Origin: Sapria himalayana
Lineage: Eukaryota > Streptophyta > Magnoliopsida > Malpighiales > Rafflesiaceae
Assembly: GCA_029783825.1 (NCBI GenBank)
Contig: JAREIK010009632.1
Span: 62,001 to 126,000, forward strand
Direction: 5' to 3'
Length of the DNA: 64,000 nt
The translations under genes and the position numbers were made by a program. Below are positions 47,390 through 59,900 of this stretch, piece after piece; the first letter of the stretch is position 1, and every line of letters begins with the position of its first letter. The notes under the pieces are model-generated. The model was not told the DNA's origin. It ran no database searches and saw only the letters and a list, made by a program, of their open reading frames with translations.

Positions 47390-48170
47390 CACTCAAAGAT
47401 AAAGATGAAAATCTTGGCAAAAGACTATAAAATATATGATATAGTCCATGCACTCTAATCAAGTCTAGGATCTTATGGAATCCCCTAGGGGGATAAAACC
47501 TATTAAATGTAAGTGAGTCTATAAGAAAAAAAAAAGGAACACATGGTAAGATTGAAACATTAAAGGCGTGGCTTGTATCAAAAGGGTTCACTCAAAAAGA
47601 ATAAATCAATTATGAAGAAGTTTTTTTCCCAATGACCATACTAAAGTCTATATAGATTCTCTTATCCATTAAAAACCATTTCAATTCTAAAGTTTAGAAA
47701 ATGGATATAAATACTACATTTTTAAATGGTTAGCTTGAAGAGTATATTTACATGATGCAACCAAATTATTCCATAAAAAAAAGACCAATAATACATGTTG
47801 TGCAAACTTAATAGATCCATTTATGGACATAAGTAAGTATCTAGATCTTAGAATACTTATTTTGATCAAGTCATTAAATAATATGAGTTTCTTGGTGATG
47901 TATGTAAATGAAATATTGCTCATTAAAATGATATAAAAGCATTATTGTCAGTTAAGATATAGTTTTCCAGTCAATTTGATATGATTGGCATAGGAAAAGC
48001 TAGTCACATTCTTAGGATTAAGCTTTGCAATATCACAATCAAAGAAAGTTAGGATTATCACATGCTCCTTATATCGATTAGATTGTGATCCAATTTAAAA
48101 TGTTAGATTCCAAGAAATATTTTTTTTTCTTTCATACATGAGATCTCTCTATCAAAGAACTAGTGTCCAA
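47390..48170 (+). pseudogene. Copia IV reverse transcriptase relic
   Basis: GIKPIKCKWVYKKKKRNTW (about 47490-47545) is the conserved start, followed by WLVSKGFTQKE-type sequence in mixed frames. A ENGYKYYIFKWLA segment at about 47700 holds the catalytic first-Asp motif in mutated form. The YVDD box is altered to YVNE (about 47900), removing both catalytic aspartates. IGIGKASHILRIKLCNI continues the thumb. Confidence 0.78.
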
Positions 48171-48429
48171 AATATATGATGAGACAGAAAAAATAAAAGC
48201 AATTCCTTAATGTATCAAAAATATGAAGCCAAATATATGTAATACTTTGCACAAAACTTGATATCTATTTTACTCTTTCCATAATTAGTAAATATCAGTC
48301 AAACCTAGGGGATGAACATTGGATAATGGTGAAACATATAATCAAGTACCAAAATAGGATGAGAGAATACTTGATGGCATACCATGTAGACAATCTTGTA
48401 CGTATAGGATATATAGACTAAGATTTCCA

Positions 48430-48880
48430 AATAGATGAGGATTTAATAAAGTTTAAAACTAGTTGTGTGTTTACCTTATGAGGATTTAATAAGTTATAGA
48501 AGTATTAAGAAATCTTATATTGTTGATTCCACCTTGGAGGCTGAATATGTGATAGCCTTAGAGGCATCCAAGGAGGCACTACAACTGGGAAACTTATTAA
48601 CAAATATAGGAATAATTCCTTCTATTCAATTGCCTTTTACACTTTATTATGATGATAGTATAATAAATTCTAATTCATAAGAAGGAAAAACATACTGACT
48701 GTAAATTCATTTGATAAGATATATTATGAAAAGAGTAGATATAGTAGTGACCAAGATAGTATCAATAGTTAACTTGATAGATCCTTTTACAAAGAGCTTA
48801 CTAACTAAAACTTTTGATAAGTATGTATGTGGAAGGAATGACAGTGAAATATGTGGAATCATGACTTTAAGTCCAATTAA
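48430..48880 (+). pseudogene. Copia IV RNase H relic
   Basis: The 71-codon frame 48465-48680 reads YEDLISYRSIKKSYIVDSTL, EAEYVIALEASKEALQLGNL and FTLYYDDSIINSNS, the RNase H region with the acidic EAEY and YCDN-equivalent YYDD. After the stop, VTKIVSIVNLIDPFTKSLLT and KTFDKYVCG complete the usual C-terminus near 48840. Confidence 0.88.
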
Positions 48881-49760
48881 ATAATTATTGGAATTGTATT
48901 AATATTGAAAGTCATTTGACTATCATGAATATTTATTGAATCCATTTTGTTATTTAATTTTTATGAGAATCTATATAAGCTAAGTTAGCATTTTAATATA
49001 ATGCACGTGCCCTTAATTCTATTAGAAGATAATTTGGTGTATAAAGTTTAGCTTATGCATAGAAAATTAAATCATTAGTTCTTGTAGAATATAAGTCTTC
49101 TATTCATAATCTAAATGGAGTTGAATACACCATTAATAAGATTGTAACACAAGATTTTTGTAGGTTTGTCTTGACTAAGGAGAATAATAAAGTTCTAACT
49201 TCTTATCTTAATTCACTTGTATGTATTGAATGAAACATCTCATGGTGATTATTTTATACTAACACATAAATTAATCATTACCCCATGGTTATTGTAAATA
49301 ATATTACTCTTAATCTTAAAATAATTAATAAACATGTGTACTTATTAATAATTATTTTGATTCACATCAAGTGAAATCTATAAAAAGATTAATATGCTCA
49401 AAAAGTTGGATAACTATATCAATTCTATAGTGAATATTAAGTATTAATAGAATTCATATCCTATTAAAAGGATTGATGTTACTCTCTTAAGGATACTTAT
49501 AAGTTTTGATAATGTCAAATCCTACAAGTAGAAAAATCATAAGATATTAATTAAATATAATTGTTTTAATTTAATTTAATTAATAGGAATATATAATCTT
49601 AACCTGATGAGATCAATAAGTATTAAATAACAATAGGCTCGAATTATTTCAAATAAATGAGAGAATACAATTATAATTTTATAGTAGAATGAATTATAAC
49701 TAATATACATGATATCATGTATTTTAAATTGAAAGCAAATATCTTATTTAAGTTTGGATC
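48881..49760 (+). repeat. Probable 3' LTR of copia IV
   Basis: Shares with 55140-55800 the ordered segments TTTAGCTTATGCATAGAA, TGTAGAATATAAGTCTTCTA, TTCATAATCTAAATGGA, TAACACAAGATTTTTGTAGG, AATAATATTACTCTTAATCT and GAATATATAATCTTAAC. Both follow a copia RNase H end, which is where a 3' LTR belongs. The exact borders were not found. Confidence 0.6.
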
Positions 49761-51104
49761 TATTCCATAGTCTTAACCAATGCCATAGGTAACTACTTCA
49801 TAAAGCATAACAAAAACATGTTATTTATTTATTTAAATATGTATTTAAATAATCAGTTTAAATGATTTGATTTAATAATACACACACACACACACATATA
49901 ACCAATAATTTTTTTTGGGTGTGATTAATGAAAAAGTCACATAACTTTGTGTTGTAATGCATGCATGTTATGTATGGCAGAACAAGAAGAGAACCATATT
50001 CTCATCTTCCTTGTTTTTTTTAGTGTGGGATATTCGAGAGAAGGCTTAGGCCTTCAGCGATATATACATTGCAAAAAAAAAAGTTTTTTGGAAATACAAT
50101 AAGGTATGTTTTCTATTCAATTCGCATAACTCGCATTATGGTTTGATAAGCATTCACAAAACCAAAAGTTTTTTGGGATTCAAATCTCAACAATAATTTA
50201 AATCAAATATGAGTTTAATTCAAAAATTCTATTAATTTAAGATATTGAGATTATTCTACTATGAAAGTATTTATTGATTAGCATTATAATAAATAAGCAT
50301 TAACTTCATCCAACTAATATTATATTTTCAAGTTTTCATATTAAGAGTTTTAACTATAATAAAGCATATGTTTATAATTTCATGTTTAAAAGGTCAATAT
50401 ATACACACAACATAAAATAAAAAAAACATTTTGAAATTTGTTAATGAAGTTTATTAGAAAATTCCAACTACAAAATATGATATGAATAGTTTCATAAAGT
50501 AACAAAAAAATTGTCTTCAACATTTATACAAAAAATATATATAATCTCAAGTCCACAAGGAGAGAACATATGTATGACTAGTACTCTCTTCCTTTTTGGT
50601 ATCAACTCTTTAACTGTATAGGTATTACTTTTGATGGAACTAGAAATATAATGTAGTGGAGGCAACAATCTAGGTTGACTTAGTCCATGTCTTATTCGTG
50701 GAATACTAGTGGGTAAATCTAGCTAAGTAGATATGACAGACTCTACAAGTAGAAGGTTTGACTCTGAAGATGGGTATGAAAAGATAGATGATTACACTGA
50801 AGGTGAATTTAATAAGGTATGATTTGAAGGCTATACTAAAAACATAGAAGGTTGCACTAATGGAGAGTTTTAAAAGGTCACACTAAAAAGGTCATAAATT
50901 GTACTAATGGTGGGTCCATAGAACATACAGCACCATGTGAAAGATGATAATCCTTTCAAATAATACATAGAACACACAACACCATATGAATAATATCAAC
51001 TATACCATTCTAACAAGCATCATCATTAGACTCCATTAATCCATCATGTCCTATAGATATGATTGATTTCATGATTTCAATCTTCACAAAAAATAATATG
51101 TAAT
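49761..51104. other. AT-rich DNA, nothing recognised with confidence
   Basis: (AC)n at about 49880-49896. 50730-50900 contains loosely repeated GAAGGTTGCACTAATGG-type segments about 50 bp apart. No gene. Confidence 0.4.
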
Positions 51105-51640
51105 TTATTTGTTAAAATAGATATTATCTACAATACATAAATAACAATAAAGTAGTTGACTCATATAGCATAGGTCCAAAAATATCCATGAGAGTTGATG
51201 AATATGTAATTTATTTTTTGATAATCTGTTTGTATAACCAAATATTTTTGTTTCTGTTTTAATATTTTTATGCAAGGACAGGAAATGAAATATTAAGAGG
51301 CAAGGGATGAAATAATAGCACAAAATGGAGGTCCCGCTGACCAAAATTTTTGGTGCAGAGCCTGACCCGTCCAATGATCCGACTCGCTCCAGTTAAATGA
51401 ACCGAGAGATTTTTTTTATTATAAAAATGTTTGTAATTTTAATTTCGGGTGACTGTTTTTTGGACCCGGGGAACTTTGCATCATCTCTCTCTTCTCTCTA
51501 TAAGATTTATCGCGTCTGCTCTGTGCACTGCATACTGTAAGACTATTTTGGTTGGTTTAATCTGTAACGCATGAGTATTTTCTGGTGGATGTAGCTAGTC
51601 ATACTGAGCGACTAACGAATCATGTTATTTTTGGTGTTTA
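51105..51640 (-). repeat. Dispersed repeat R1, copy 3 (inverted)
   Basis: Inverted relative to copies 1 and 2: TGGTGGATGTAGCTAGTCAT, ACTGAGCGACTAACGAATCA, CTCTCTCTTCTCTCTATAAG and TTTTTGGTGCAGAGCCTGAC are complements of the R1 blocks. The similarity extends to TATTTGGTTATACAAACAGA on the minus strand, matching 39618-39640. Confidence 0.65.
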
Positions 51641-52149
51641 TTTCTCATTTTTTGATTCTGCCATGGTTGGTTGCTGGATTAGATATATATATTGCTTTTT
51701 TTCTATTGTTTCTATTGTTTTTGTATATTAATATCACTACCATGGAAGCACAATTGCCCAACATTGTGATACGACAATACCATATCATGCATGGAGCATG
51801 CAGCCCATGTGAGGCTCCATAGGATTTGAAGTGACAATATACTTCATACTAGCATTTTATAATTCCACATAATGTTCATGATATAACCTGTATAAGTCCA
51901 ATTTGTTGTGAGACAAGCTAAGGAATATTCTACCCAACAATATCAGAAAAAAAAAATTATGGCAACATCATTTGCCAAATATCTTGATCAATTAAACAAA
52001 TTTATGTTAGTGATTTTATTTTTTAGTACATTGTCTATATAAGGTTGCCACAATATTTTTTATATTTAACTCTTAGCATGTATATAATAAATTTAAATCA
52101 TCATACTAATATGATTAAATATAATAATTATTAACATCTTTATAAAATT
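51641..52149. other. AT-rich DNA, nothing recognised
   Basis: A moderately GC stretch at 51740-51830 contains GGAGCATGCAGCCCATG; no gene identified. Confidence 0.45.
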
Positions 52150-52950
52150 AGTATTTAGTGCAAACCTAAGCGGATTAATATTGTTGTCTACCAAACTCAT
52201 GTATGTATGTGATCAAGATACAGTAAGCAATGTCTACATGGGACAATGGAACTTTCCACCTACTCCCTAATGCACCCATCAGAGGTCCATCATCGTAGAT
52301 CTTGGTAGGTAGCAATGTGATCTACTAGGATGACCCACATGTAATCGCTCTCATGACCATATGAAAAATTAAAATAAAATTATGTTTAAATGATAAGAAA
52401 TGATGAAAAAATTACTAATTAGATTAGAGATTATACTAGTAACACTATAATGGTCCCGCAATAGTTTTCAAACCATCTAGCCTCTAGGCCTGCTCAACAT
52501 TAAATTTCTAGAAAAACATGCCAATTTCTCTAGAAAGACATTGTTCAGCCTCATGATAATTTTGTGACATCGATAAAATTACAAATTGGACCTAAATATC
52601 TTTTTTATGTCATAATCATGGACTATCAATAGTGATAGAATGTCTACTCTTGCATGATGCTATAACGTGACTTCATTTGAAACCCACCTAGGTAAGTGGG
52701 AGAAATAGGTAATAGTGACACATATTGTAAAAGGTGCTCCATAAATATCAGTCTCTATTGGTTGAATACCTAATAATTCTTCACGAAGTACATGCCAATC
52801 AATATCCATAGTACCAATGACTGGAAGATCTTTTACCAGCAATAAAAATAAGATTCCATCATCCTGCTATGTCATTTTCATCTCCCCAACTAGGCATGTG
52901 GAATGTATATCTCTAGGTGTCATCTCTTTGCTAGTGTAGTAATCAATGGA
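52150..52950 (-). pseudogene. Plant mobile domain (PMD/MAIN-like) relic
   Basis: PMD proteins (MAIN/MAIL1 family and transposon-encoded relatives) share a domain with a GEMTxTLQDVxxLLGLP motif. On the minus strand a GEMKMT-stop-QDDGILFLL remnant (about 52890-52850) is followed by LPVIGTMDIDWHVLREELLG, IQPIETDIYGAPFTICVTIT and YFSHLPRWVSNEVTL in one open frame (52842-52660). Farther left, after stops, GPLMGALGSRWKVPLSHVDI and AYCILITYIHEFGRQQY (about 52285-52175) match the later part of the same domain family. The stretch between is degenerate. No flanking gene or transposon end identifies which PMD subgroup it came from; transposon-borne PMD is likelier in this context. Confidence 0.82.
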
Positions 52951-53999
52951 AAATCAAGCTTAATATAAATGATTCGAAGAAAGGTATAAAGTTGGACTAT
53001 ATGATATAAAGTTGAAGATGATTATCCAATTTCCAAACTAGAAGGGACATGCGTCGACAAGTCAAAATCTGACCTATATCTAGAACATTAGATATGGTAG
53101 ATGATCAATGTCAAAGTTGAAATATGAGCATGAATGTGTCCTCAGACTCAAAGTCAACACAAGTCAGAAATGATTTTGTGTCCATTGCTGCATGTTAACA
53201 TAAAAAATCCAAATTTTGTTAGGTTATTTGACATAAAAAAATTAGCAGCATCTCCCCTTAAAATAAGAGATTCTAAAGTTTCCAAGTAACTTGATATAGA
53301 TAATTATGGGTACGTTATTATTGTGTAACAAGTTCTAATAATCAAACATCATCAAAGTGTTTCAATAAGATATTAACACATATAGTTTATAAAAATATGT
53401 TTAAGTAACATAAATTTCAACATCTACCTAAAAATTGGAGATTTTGAAGTTTTCAACTAACATGATATAAACAAGTAATCGAAAAATAATATTTTTTAAC
53501 AAACAAACATTATGAAAAAAACTAACAAGCATCATTAAAGTATTCAATATGAGATCATTGCATATAAATTATAACAATGTCTTATAAATAATAGAATATA
53601 AAAAAAAAAGAATACAATAACATGATCAATATAGTGCATCAACATTTATCATGTGTTCCTGTAGTGGAATAAGGACATCGATTGTGATCCAATTGCTAGC
53701 ATAGTCCACATGGTTGTTGAGTTTTCACTTCCTTTGCATCCATCTCATTATGTTAACGACTTGATTTTGGTTGATAAGAAATTGCACTTTTCATCAAATC
53801 ATAGAGTACAATTACTACTCCATCATATCGAACCCATTCACTCTCATAAAATATGTAATAAAACAAGGGTAGCCAGATGTAAAAATTATATTTTTCAATG
53901 GGCATATAGAAGATTGTATCTATGTGATGTAATCAATTGATTTCATAGAAAATGATTAAGAGAAAATGTGCATATTAAAAAAATCTTTTTATCGAGTAA
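52951..53999. other. AT-rich DNA, nothing recognised
   Basis: The open frame 53710-53940 (MVVEFSLPLHPSHYVNDLIL) shows no known motif. The remainder is low-complexity AT. Confidence 0.4.
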
Positions 54000-55110
54000 A
54001 ACAACCATCTAGATCTTAGAATACTTAGTTTTAATGAAACCATTATGTCTTATAGAATAAATCAATGTCAGGATGATATTGTGTGTATATGATTTGATGT
54101 AGCATGGTAGTATCTTTGGTATTATACATAGATGATATATTACTCATTAATAATGATGTGAGTTTGTTGTCTTCAATTAAGTTATACTTATCCAGTTAAT
54201 TTGATATGATTGACTTAGAAGAGGCTACTCACATTCTTGAGATTAAACTTTTTCAAAATCACAAGCAAAGAATGTTGGACTTGTCTCTAGCTATTTATAT
54301 CTATAAGATATTGACTCATTTTAGCATACAAGATTCAAATAAAATTCCTTTCTTTCTGACATGGAGTTACCTTATCAAAAGATTAATATCCCAAAATATC
54401 TAGTGAGATATATAAAATAAAAAATAGTTTTTTATGCATCATCAGTAAGAAGTCTGATACCCATAATGACTTGTACTAGACCCAATATATATTTTTCTAT
54501 AGACATAGTAAGCAACTATTAATCTAACTCATGATAAGAGTATTAGACAGTAGTAAAATATTTAAACAAGTACCTGAAAATGTCTATAAATTATATGTTA
54601 GTATACCAAGCGGACAATTTATACTTAATGAGTATACATACCTGGATTTCCAGTTAGATGAATAATTGAGAAAGACCACCTTGGGTTATGTGTTGCCCTT
54701 GAGAAGTGGAAACATAAGTTTGACTAGTATTAAGCAACCTTGTGTTGTTAATTCAACAATGAAGACAAAGTATGTAGTATCCTCATAGGCAGGGTATGTA
54801 GTACGTGACAACCTCAGAGGATGTGAAAAAGGCAATATGGCTTAGAAAATTCTTGATGAATTTAGTAATCATTTCTTCTATGCAACTACCTATTATAATT
54901 TATTTAAGTAATATTGGAATAACTGCTAACATGAAGGAACCTAAAACTTACAAGAAGGCAAAACACCTCAAGTGTAAAACTATCATCTGATAAGAAATAT
55001 TGTAAAAAGAGCAGATATGGTAGTGACAAAAATGATATTGACAGACAACTTGGTGGATCCTTTAATGAATAGCCTTCCATCTAAAACCCTTTAAAGACAT
55101 ATAGAATAAA
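54000..55110 (+). mobile_element. Decayed Ty1/copia element V, 3' part only
   Basis: Only the distal reverse transcriptase, connection and RNase H remain, followed at 55140 by a segment similar to the probable 3' LTR of copia IV. No gag, protease or integrase was seen to the left. Sequence similarity to copia IV over these parts suggests the same family. Confidence 0.82.
54000..55110 (+). pseudogene. Copia V reverse transcriptase and RNase H relic
   Basis: VLYIDDILLINNDV at about 54118-54160 is the catalytic box with YVDD changed to YIDD, keeping both aspartates. The open frame 54206-54403 reads MIDLEEATHILEIKLFQNHK, MLDLSLAIYIYKILTHFSIQ and DSNK, the block after the active site. In the RNase H region, KKAIWLRKFLMNLVIISSMQ and LPIIIYLSNIGITANMKEPK lie in 54805-54990, with YCDNSG turned into YLSNIG so a catalytic Asp is lost. 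VTKMILTDNLVDPLMNSLPS-like sequence ends it near 55085. Confidence 0.85.
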
Positions 55111-55800
55111 TGAGAGTCATATATATGACATCATAGCTTTAAGTTTAAGAGAAAGATTGTTAGAACTATTTTATTATCAAAGCCATTTATTAATATTTTT
55201 CATTTGATTGATTTGAATTATATTCTTATTTTAATGAACAAATTTACAATGAGTTGAGAAAATACATTTATCATTGATTTTGCAAAGTAGATGATTTTGT
55301 ACGTAGAATTTAACTTAGGCATAGAAGACCATTTCATGAGTTTTTTTGGAATATAAATTTATTATTTACAATCTAAATAAAACTAGAAAATATATCGGTA
55401 TGTTTATAACACAAGATTGTAGTTGGTCTATTTTAACTATGGAGAATAGTAAAATTCTAAATTCTAATGCTAGCATACTTGTGTGTGTTGAATGGGTATA
55501 CCATGGTATTATTATTTTATATTGACATGTAAAATAAAATATACAATTATTATAAATATTATTACTCTTATTCATAAAGTAATTAATATTGCTTACACAT
55601 GTTAATAGTTATTTTATAAAGTGTATATTATGAATTTTAATTTGATGATGAAATCCATATACTATTACCAAACCCTATAGGTAGATTTTGGTATTTGTAT
55701 TAAATTTGATCCAAATATCTCAAGAAAATAATTAAATAATGATTGAATTAAATTATTAAAAATTAAATTTAATCAATGAATATTTATAATCTTAACATTA
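55111..55800 (+). repeat. Probable 3' LTR of copia V
   Basis: Similar in order and content to 48881-49760; see the blocks TAACACAAGATTGTAG, TTTTAACTATGGAGAAT and ATTATTACTCTTATTCATAA. Divergence between the two copies is high, so they are old. Confidence 0.58.
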
Positions 55801-56259
55801 GAAATTTAATAAATATTAAACAACAAAATACAAAACACAATGACTATCATGTTACAAATCATACTCAGAATAAATAATTTCATTATAATCAAATTAATTA
55901 ATTTATATTAAATTAATTTTGATTATATAAATATTTATAAAAGAAATTCTATTAAAATTAGAATAAATTGAAAATGTCATTCTTAAATAATCTTTAAAAT
56001 CTAATGTAACAACATCAATTATATTATTAAAATTTTAATTATACCAGGGCACCAGCACTACACTAGAGTAACATCATTTTTCTAGAAGAAGCTAGTGAAG
56101 ACACAAATAAGACCTCCATCCAACAAATAGAATAAACAAATTATTATTATTCAAATAGAATAATCATTTTCTTTAAGAAGCTGATAATACACCTCCATCC
56201 AAAAAAAAAGTTTACATTTCAGATGTTACTCTTATTAAAATGATTATTTTAAATAAGTA
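55801..56259. other. AT-rich DNA, nothing recognised
   Basis: Two segments with ACCTCCATCCAA (56109 and 56191) indicate a small local duplication of about 80 bp. Nothing coding. Confidence 0.45.
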
Positions 56260-57200
56260 AAATAATTACATGCTATGCATGTTATCAATATAAGGAATTT
56301 TTAATTCATGATTCCCTATAAGAGGTTTGCATTTTGTTGTGGGTTTTATTATTATAATATTCTTTATGATGAATAGTCTGATGGATAGTTTAATCTTCAA
56401 TGATATTGTCAATGCCATCTTAGAAGAAGAAAGTAAACATAAAAACAAGGAGAATAGATATAATTACATAGCAAGTAGAAGCCTTGATGGCGATATAAGG
56501 AAGATTAATATAGTATGGCCTTAGTGGGAGTCATAATTATGGTAGATCAATATCAAGAAGTAGGAAAAATATTAACTGCTAAAACTGTGGGGAAAAAATA
56601 CATCAAAAGAGATTATTAGTTTAAGAAAAAGAGTATGAATGTTGAGTTATCAAATACTCAAGGAAATATTTAAAGCATCAATAATGATGGTGACATCTTA
56701 TATAGCAAGGTAACAACAATAATTGAAAGTAAAAAGTAGTTTAGTGATGTGTGATTCTCAGGAGCGTCTTGGCACGTTGAGGAGGGAGAATGTATAAGAG
56801 AGTCTAATAAGAGAAGTTTCGGGGCTCTAAGTGATATCTCAAAGAGATTGGTTTCACAAATACAAACCAATCTCAAAAGGTTCTATGTAAATATGGGTGA
56901 TGATCATGCTTTAAAAATTGTTTGTATCAATACTATCAGAATAAAATTATTTGATAGTATGGTTCATATTATTCAAGAGGTACAACACGTGACAAACTTG
57001 AACAAAAATCTATTATCTCTAGGATAAATAAATAGTCTCGGATGTAAGACCTACATTCAGAATGGAATGATAAATATTGTGAGAGATGCACTTGTTGTCA
57101 TGAAAGGAGAAATGATCATGACAAATTTATTCATGATTAAAGGAGAAATAGTATAGAAGGTTGATGCATGTGATTTAGTAGAGTTAGAAGAATCAATGAT
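56260..57200 (+). pseudogene. Copia VI gag C-terminus and protease-region relic
   Basis: SLIFNDIVNAILEEESKHKN (within 56327-56524) is the gag block before the zinc knuckle. It is followed by RSISRSRKNINC and NCGEKIHQKR, where a CxxC...H knuckle is still readable. 56885-57150 reads NMGDDHALKIVCINTIRI, DSMVHIIQEVQHVTNLNKNL and GCKTYIQNGMINIVRDALVV, the region between protease active site and GAG-pre-integrase. The protease DTGA motif itself is replaced by unrelated residues. Confidence 0.85.
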
Positions 57201-57399
57201 AATGTAACCTCACAAATTCAAACTAGGCTAAATGTTTGAACAAGTTTTGAAGATTCTTTATAAAAAACATACTTATGGGGCTTAAATTAGTAAATTTACT
57301 TTTTTGTGAACTATTGTGTTACAAGTTAGCAAAATAAATTAGCATTTAGTAGATTAATTATGATAATTAAATATTTCTAGACTTGATACATTCTGATAT

Positions 57400-58295
57400 A
57401 TAAGAATCATCAAAAATATCCCAAGGATGAGCAAAATATTTTATATTTTTTATTGATGATTACTTAAAAAGATATTAGATCTATCCAATAAAGAAGTCAA
57501 ATATGCTTATAATTTTTAAAGACTTCAAAGTACTAATGGAACTTGATCCTAAAAAAATAATCAAGTATTTGTGGATAGATAATAAGAGAGAGTATATAGA
57601 TGGTAAATTTTTTGCTCTTTATATGTAGGAATGTATCAAATGATAGTTCATGGTTACATATACTTCACAACAAAATAGAGTGGCAGAATGGTTGAACAGA
57701 ACTTTTGTAGAAAAGATGAGAGCAATGTTGAGGTCTAAAAGTCTATCTAACTCTTTTTGAGTGGAAGTAGCCAGCACTAAATATTATGTGATAAATTAGT
57801 CACCATCAATTACAATTGATTTTAAGAAGCTGATAAAGATGTGGACTAGTAAGCTAATAAAATACTCTACTTCATACTTTTTTGGATGTCCTGCATATGT
57901 GATGTAATTCACCCAATAAAGAACAAAGTTATATCTAAAATTTAGAAAGTGTATATTATTATGGTATACCGAAGGAATGAAATGGTATTGTCTATGGAAT
58001 CTCATGACCCCCAATATAATTATTAATAGAGATGTAATCTTTATAGAAAATCAACTACAAAGAAATGATGATAAAGATAGCACATTGAAAGAAATTTTAG
58101 AAACTACCACTGTGCAAGTAAAAAATAATCAAAGACAAAATGTTCTAATATCTACGAAGAAAGAATCTGAGCATGAAGTACAAGAGCAAGTCAAGTCTGA
58201 GGCTTTAAAAGTTAGTCAGCCAACACATGATAGAAATATACTAGCTAGGCACTCGGAGTATGTTATAGAGATCAAATTACTTATTATCTTCTAAT
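57400..58295 (+). pseudogene. Copia VI integrase relic
   Basis: FIDDYLKRYWIYPIKKSNML, DFKVLMELDPKKIIKYLWID and NKREYIDGKFFALYM cover the middle of the core, with DNGGEY altered to DNKREY but the catalytic Asp kept. TYTSQQNRVAEWLNRTFVEK has PxQNGVAER changed to SQQNRVAEW, so the catalytic glutamate position reads Q. YFFGCPAYVM and IIINRDVIFIENQLQRNDDK continue the C-terminal region, and the open frame 57977-58294 with EHEVQEQVKSEALKVSQPTH is the linker to reverse transcriptase. Confidence 0.87.
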
Positions 58296-59900
58296 AAAGG
58301 ATAGAGAACCTTCAATATTTTATGAAGCTTCAAATAGTTCAGATACATATCTATGAATGATAATAATAGATGAATTAATTGAAGCTCTACACAAGAATAA
58401 GACTTATAAGCTAGTGTCATGACTACTAGAAAAAAAATTCATTGATAAAAAATGAGTTTACAAGATCAAGCAATATAATAATGATCAAATAGAATTGTAT
58501 AATAAAAAATTAGTGATAAAAAGATATGCTCAAAAAGAATTATTGACTTCAATGAGATTTTTTTTCTCGATGGTTTATCTTACAACGATTTGAGTAATAA
58601 TGTATGTGTGTTGTATTTTATTTATATTTGGAGCAGTTGCATGTCAAAACAATATTTCTTCATGGAAAAATTAATGATAAAATTTATATGTTCCTGGCAA
58701 AAGAATTTGATGAAAAAGATAAGAAATTAATTTGTAAGTTGAACAAATCTTTATATAATATAAAATAAGCACTAAGATATTGGTATAAAAATTTTTTATT
58801 TTTTTATCAGCATCCTTGGGTATAATAGACTCAGTTTAGAGCATTGTATGTATTACAAAGATTTGATGATGAAAATAATTTCATTATTTTATTATTATAT
58901 GCAGATGACATATTGGCAGTAGACCCCAATAAATCTCGAATCCAAGAATTGAATGTATTGTTGGTTTGGTAGTTTGATATGAATGACTTGGGAATAGCAA
59001 ATAAAATTATAAGGATATAGATTTATTGTGACAAAAACAAATGGAAGATTTGGCTTTTTCAAAAAAATTACTTCAACAAGATTTTATGATGCTTCAACAT
59101 ACAAGATAGTAAGTCAATTTCTTCCATATTTCCTATTAATTTCAAATTATCCTCAAGTATGTATTTTAGCTCAGATGAAGAGAAGAGAAAGATGTATCAA
59201 GTACCATATACATTAGTAGTAGGAAATTTAGTGTTTATAATAATTTTTACAAGAGCAGACATTATACAAGTAGTGGTAGTGATTAGTCGATTCATGATAA
59301 ATCATAGTTAAGAATATTAGAGTACTATGAAGAGGATTCTCAGATATATTAGATAAACCTCAAATACTATATTATGTTATGGATATTCAGACCTTATTGT
59401 CAGATGCTATATTGATGAAAACTATGCTAGGAATATTGATAATAACAAGTCTACCATGAGCTATGTTTATATTCTTGCTAGAGGAGTTGTAAGTTGAATT
59501 TTAAAGTTATAGTATATTATGTCTACTTCTATGACAGAATTAAAATATGTTGAAGTTACACAAGCTAGTAAAAAGACAATCTGATTATAGATATTATTGG
59601 AATAACTTAGACACAAATAAAATAAAATTACTTTATTTTGTTTGTAATAAAAATTGTAGTAAAAAAGTAATCTAGTTATAGTAAAATGGTAATTTGGTTG
59701 CAATAAAAAGGTGCTCGTTGACAAAACATATTAGAGTATAATATTATTTTGTACAATAAAAAGTTAAAAAAATATATAATATAAAAGATTCACACAAATA
59801 AAAACATAGGAGATATTTTGACCAAACTAATAAGAAATATGATAAGAAAATATATTTCTTCTATATAGCAAATATGTAAAAAAATGTGGATATGTAAATG
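58296..59900 (+). pseudogene. Copia VI reverse transcriptase and RNase H relic
   Basis: EALHKNKTYKLVS and VYKIKQYNNDQIELYNKKLV open the reverse transcriptase. LEQLHVKTIFLHGKIND (about 58635-58680) has the first catalytic Asp changed to His (QLDVK to QLHVK). The main box reads LLYADDILAVDPNK near 58890, YADD with both aspartates. After 59210, VSRFMINHS, RILRYIR, MSYVYILARGVVS and MTELKYVEVTQASKKTI trace the RNase H region with the EAEY motif changed to ELKY. LTKPIRNMI-like sequence ends it near 59835. Confidence 0.84.

Larger units (their letters stand above)
45080..48880 (+). mobile_element. Decayed Ty1/copia element IV
   Basis: Colinear plus-strand relics of gag (45110), zinc knuckle (45600), protease (45745), GAG-pre-integrase (46190), integrase (46360), reverse transcriptase (47400) and RNase H (48460). 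Each part has stops and indels. The segment right of 48890 matches the segment right of copia V (55140-55600), consistent with a shared 3' LTR. Confidence 0.88.

Noticed and set aside
53710..53940. Possible small gene
   Set aside because: No motif, no homologous feeling to any family, AT-rich codons; noise is more likely.
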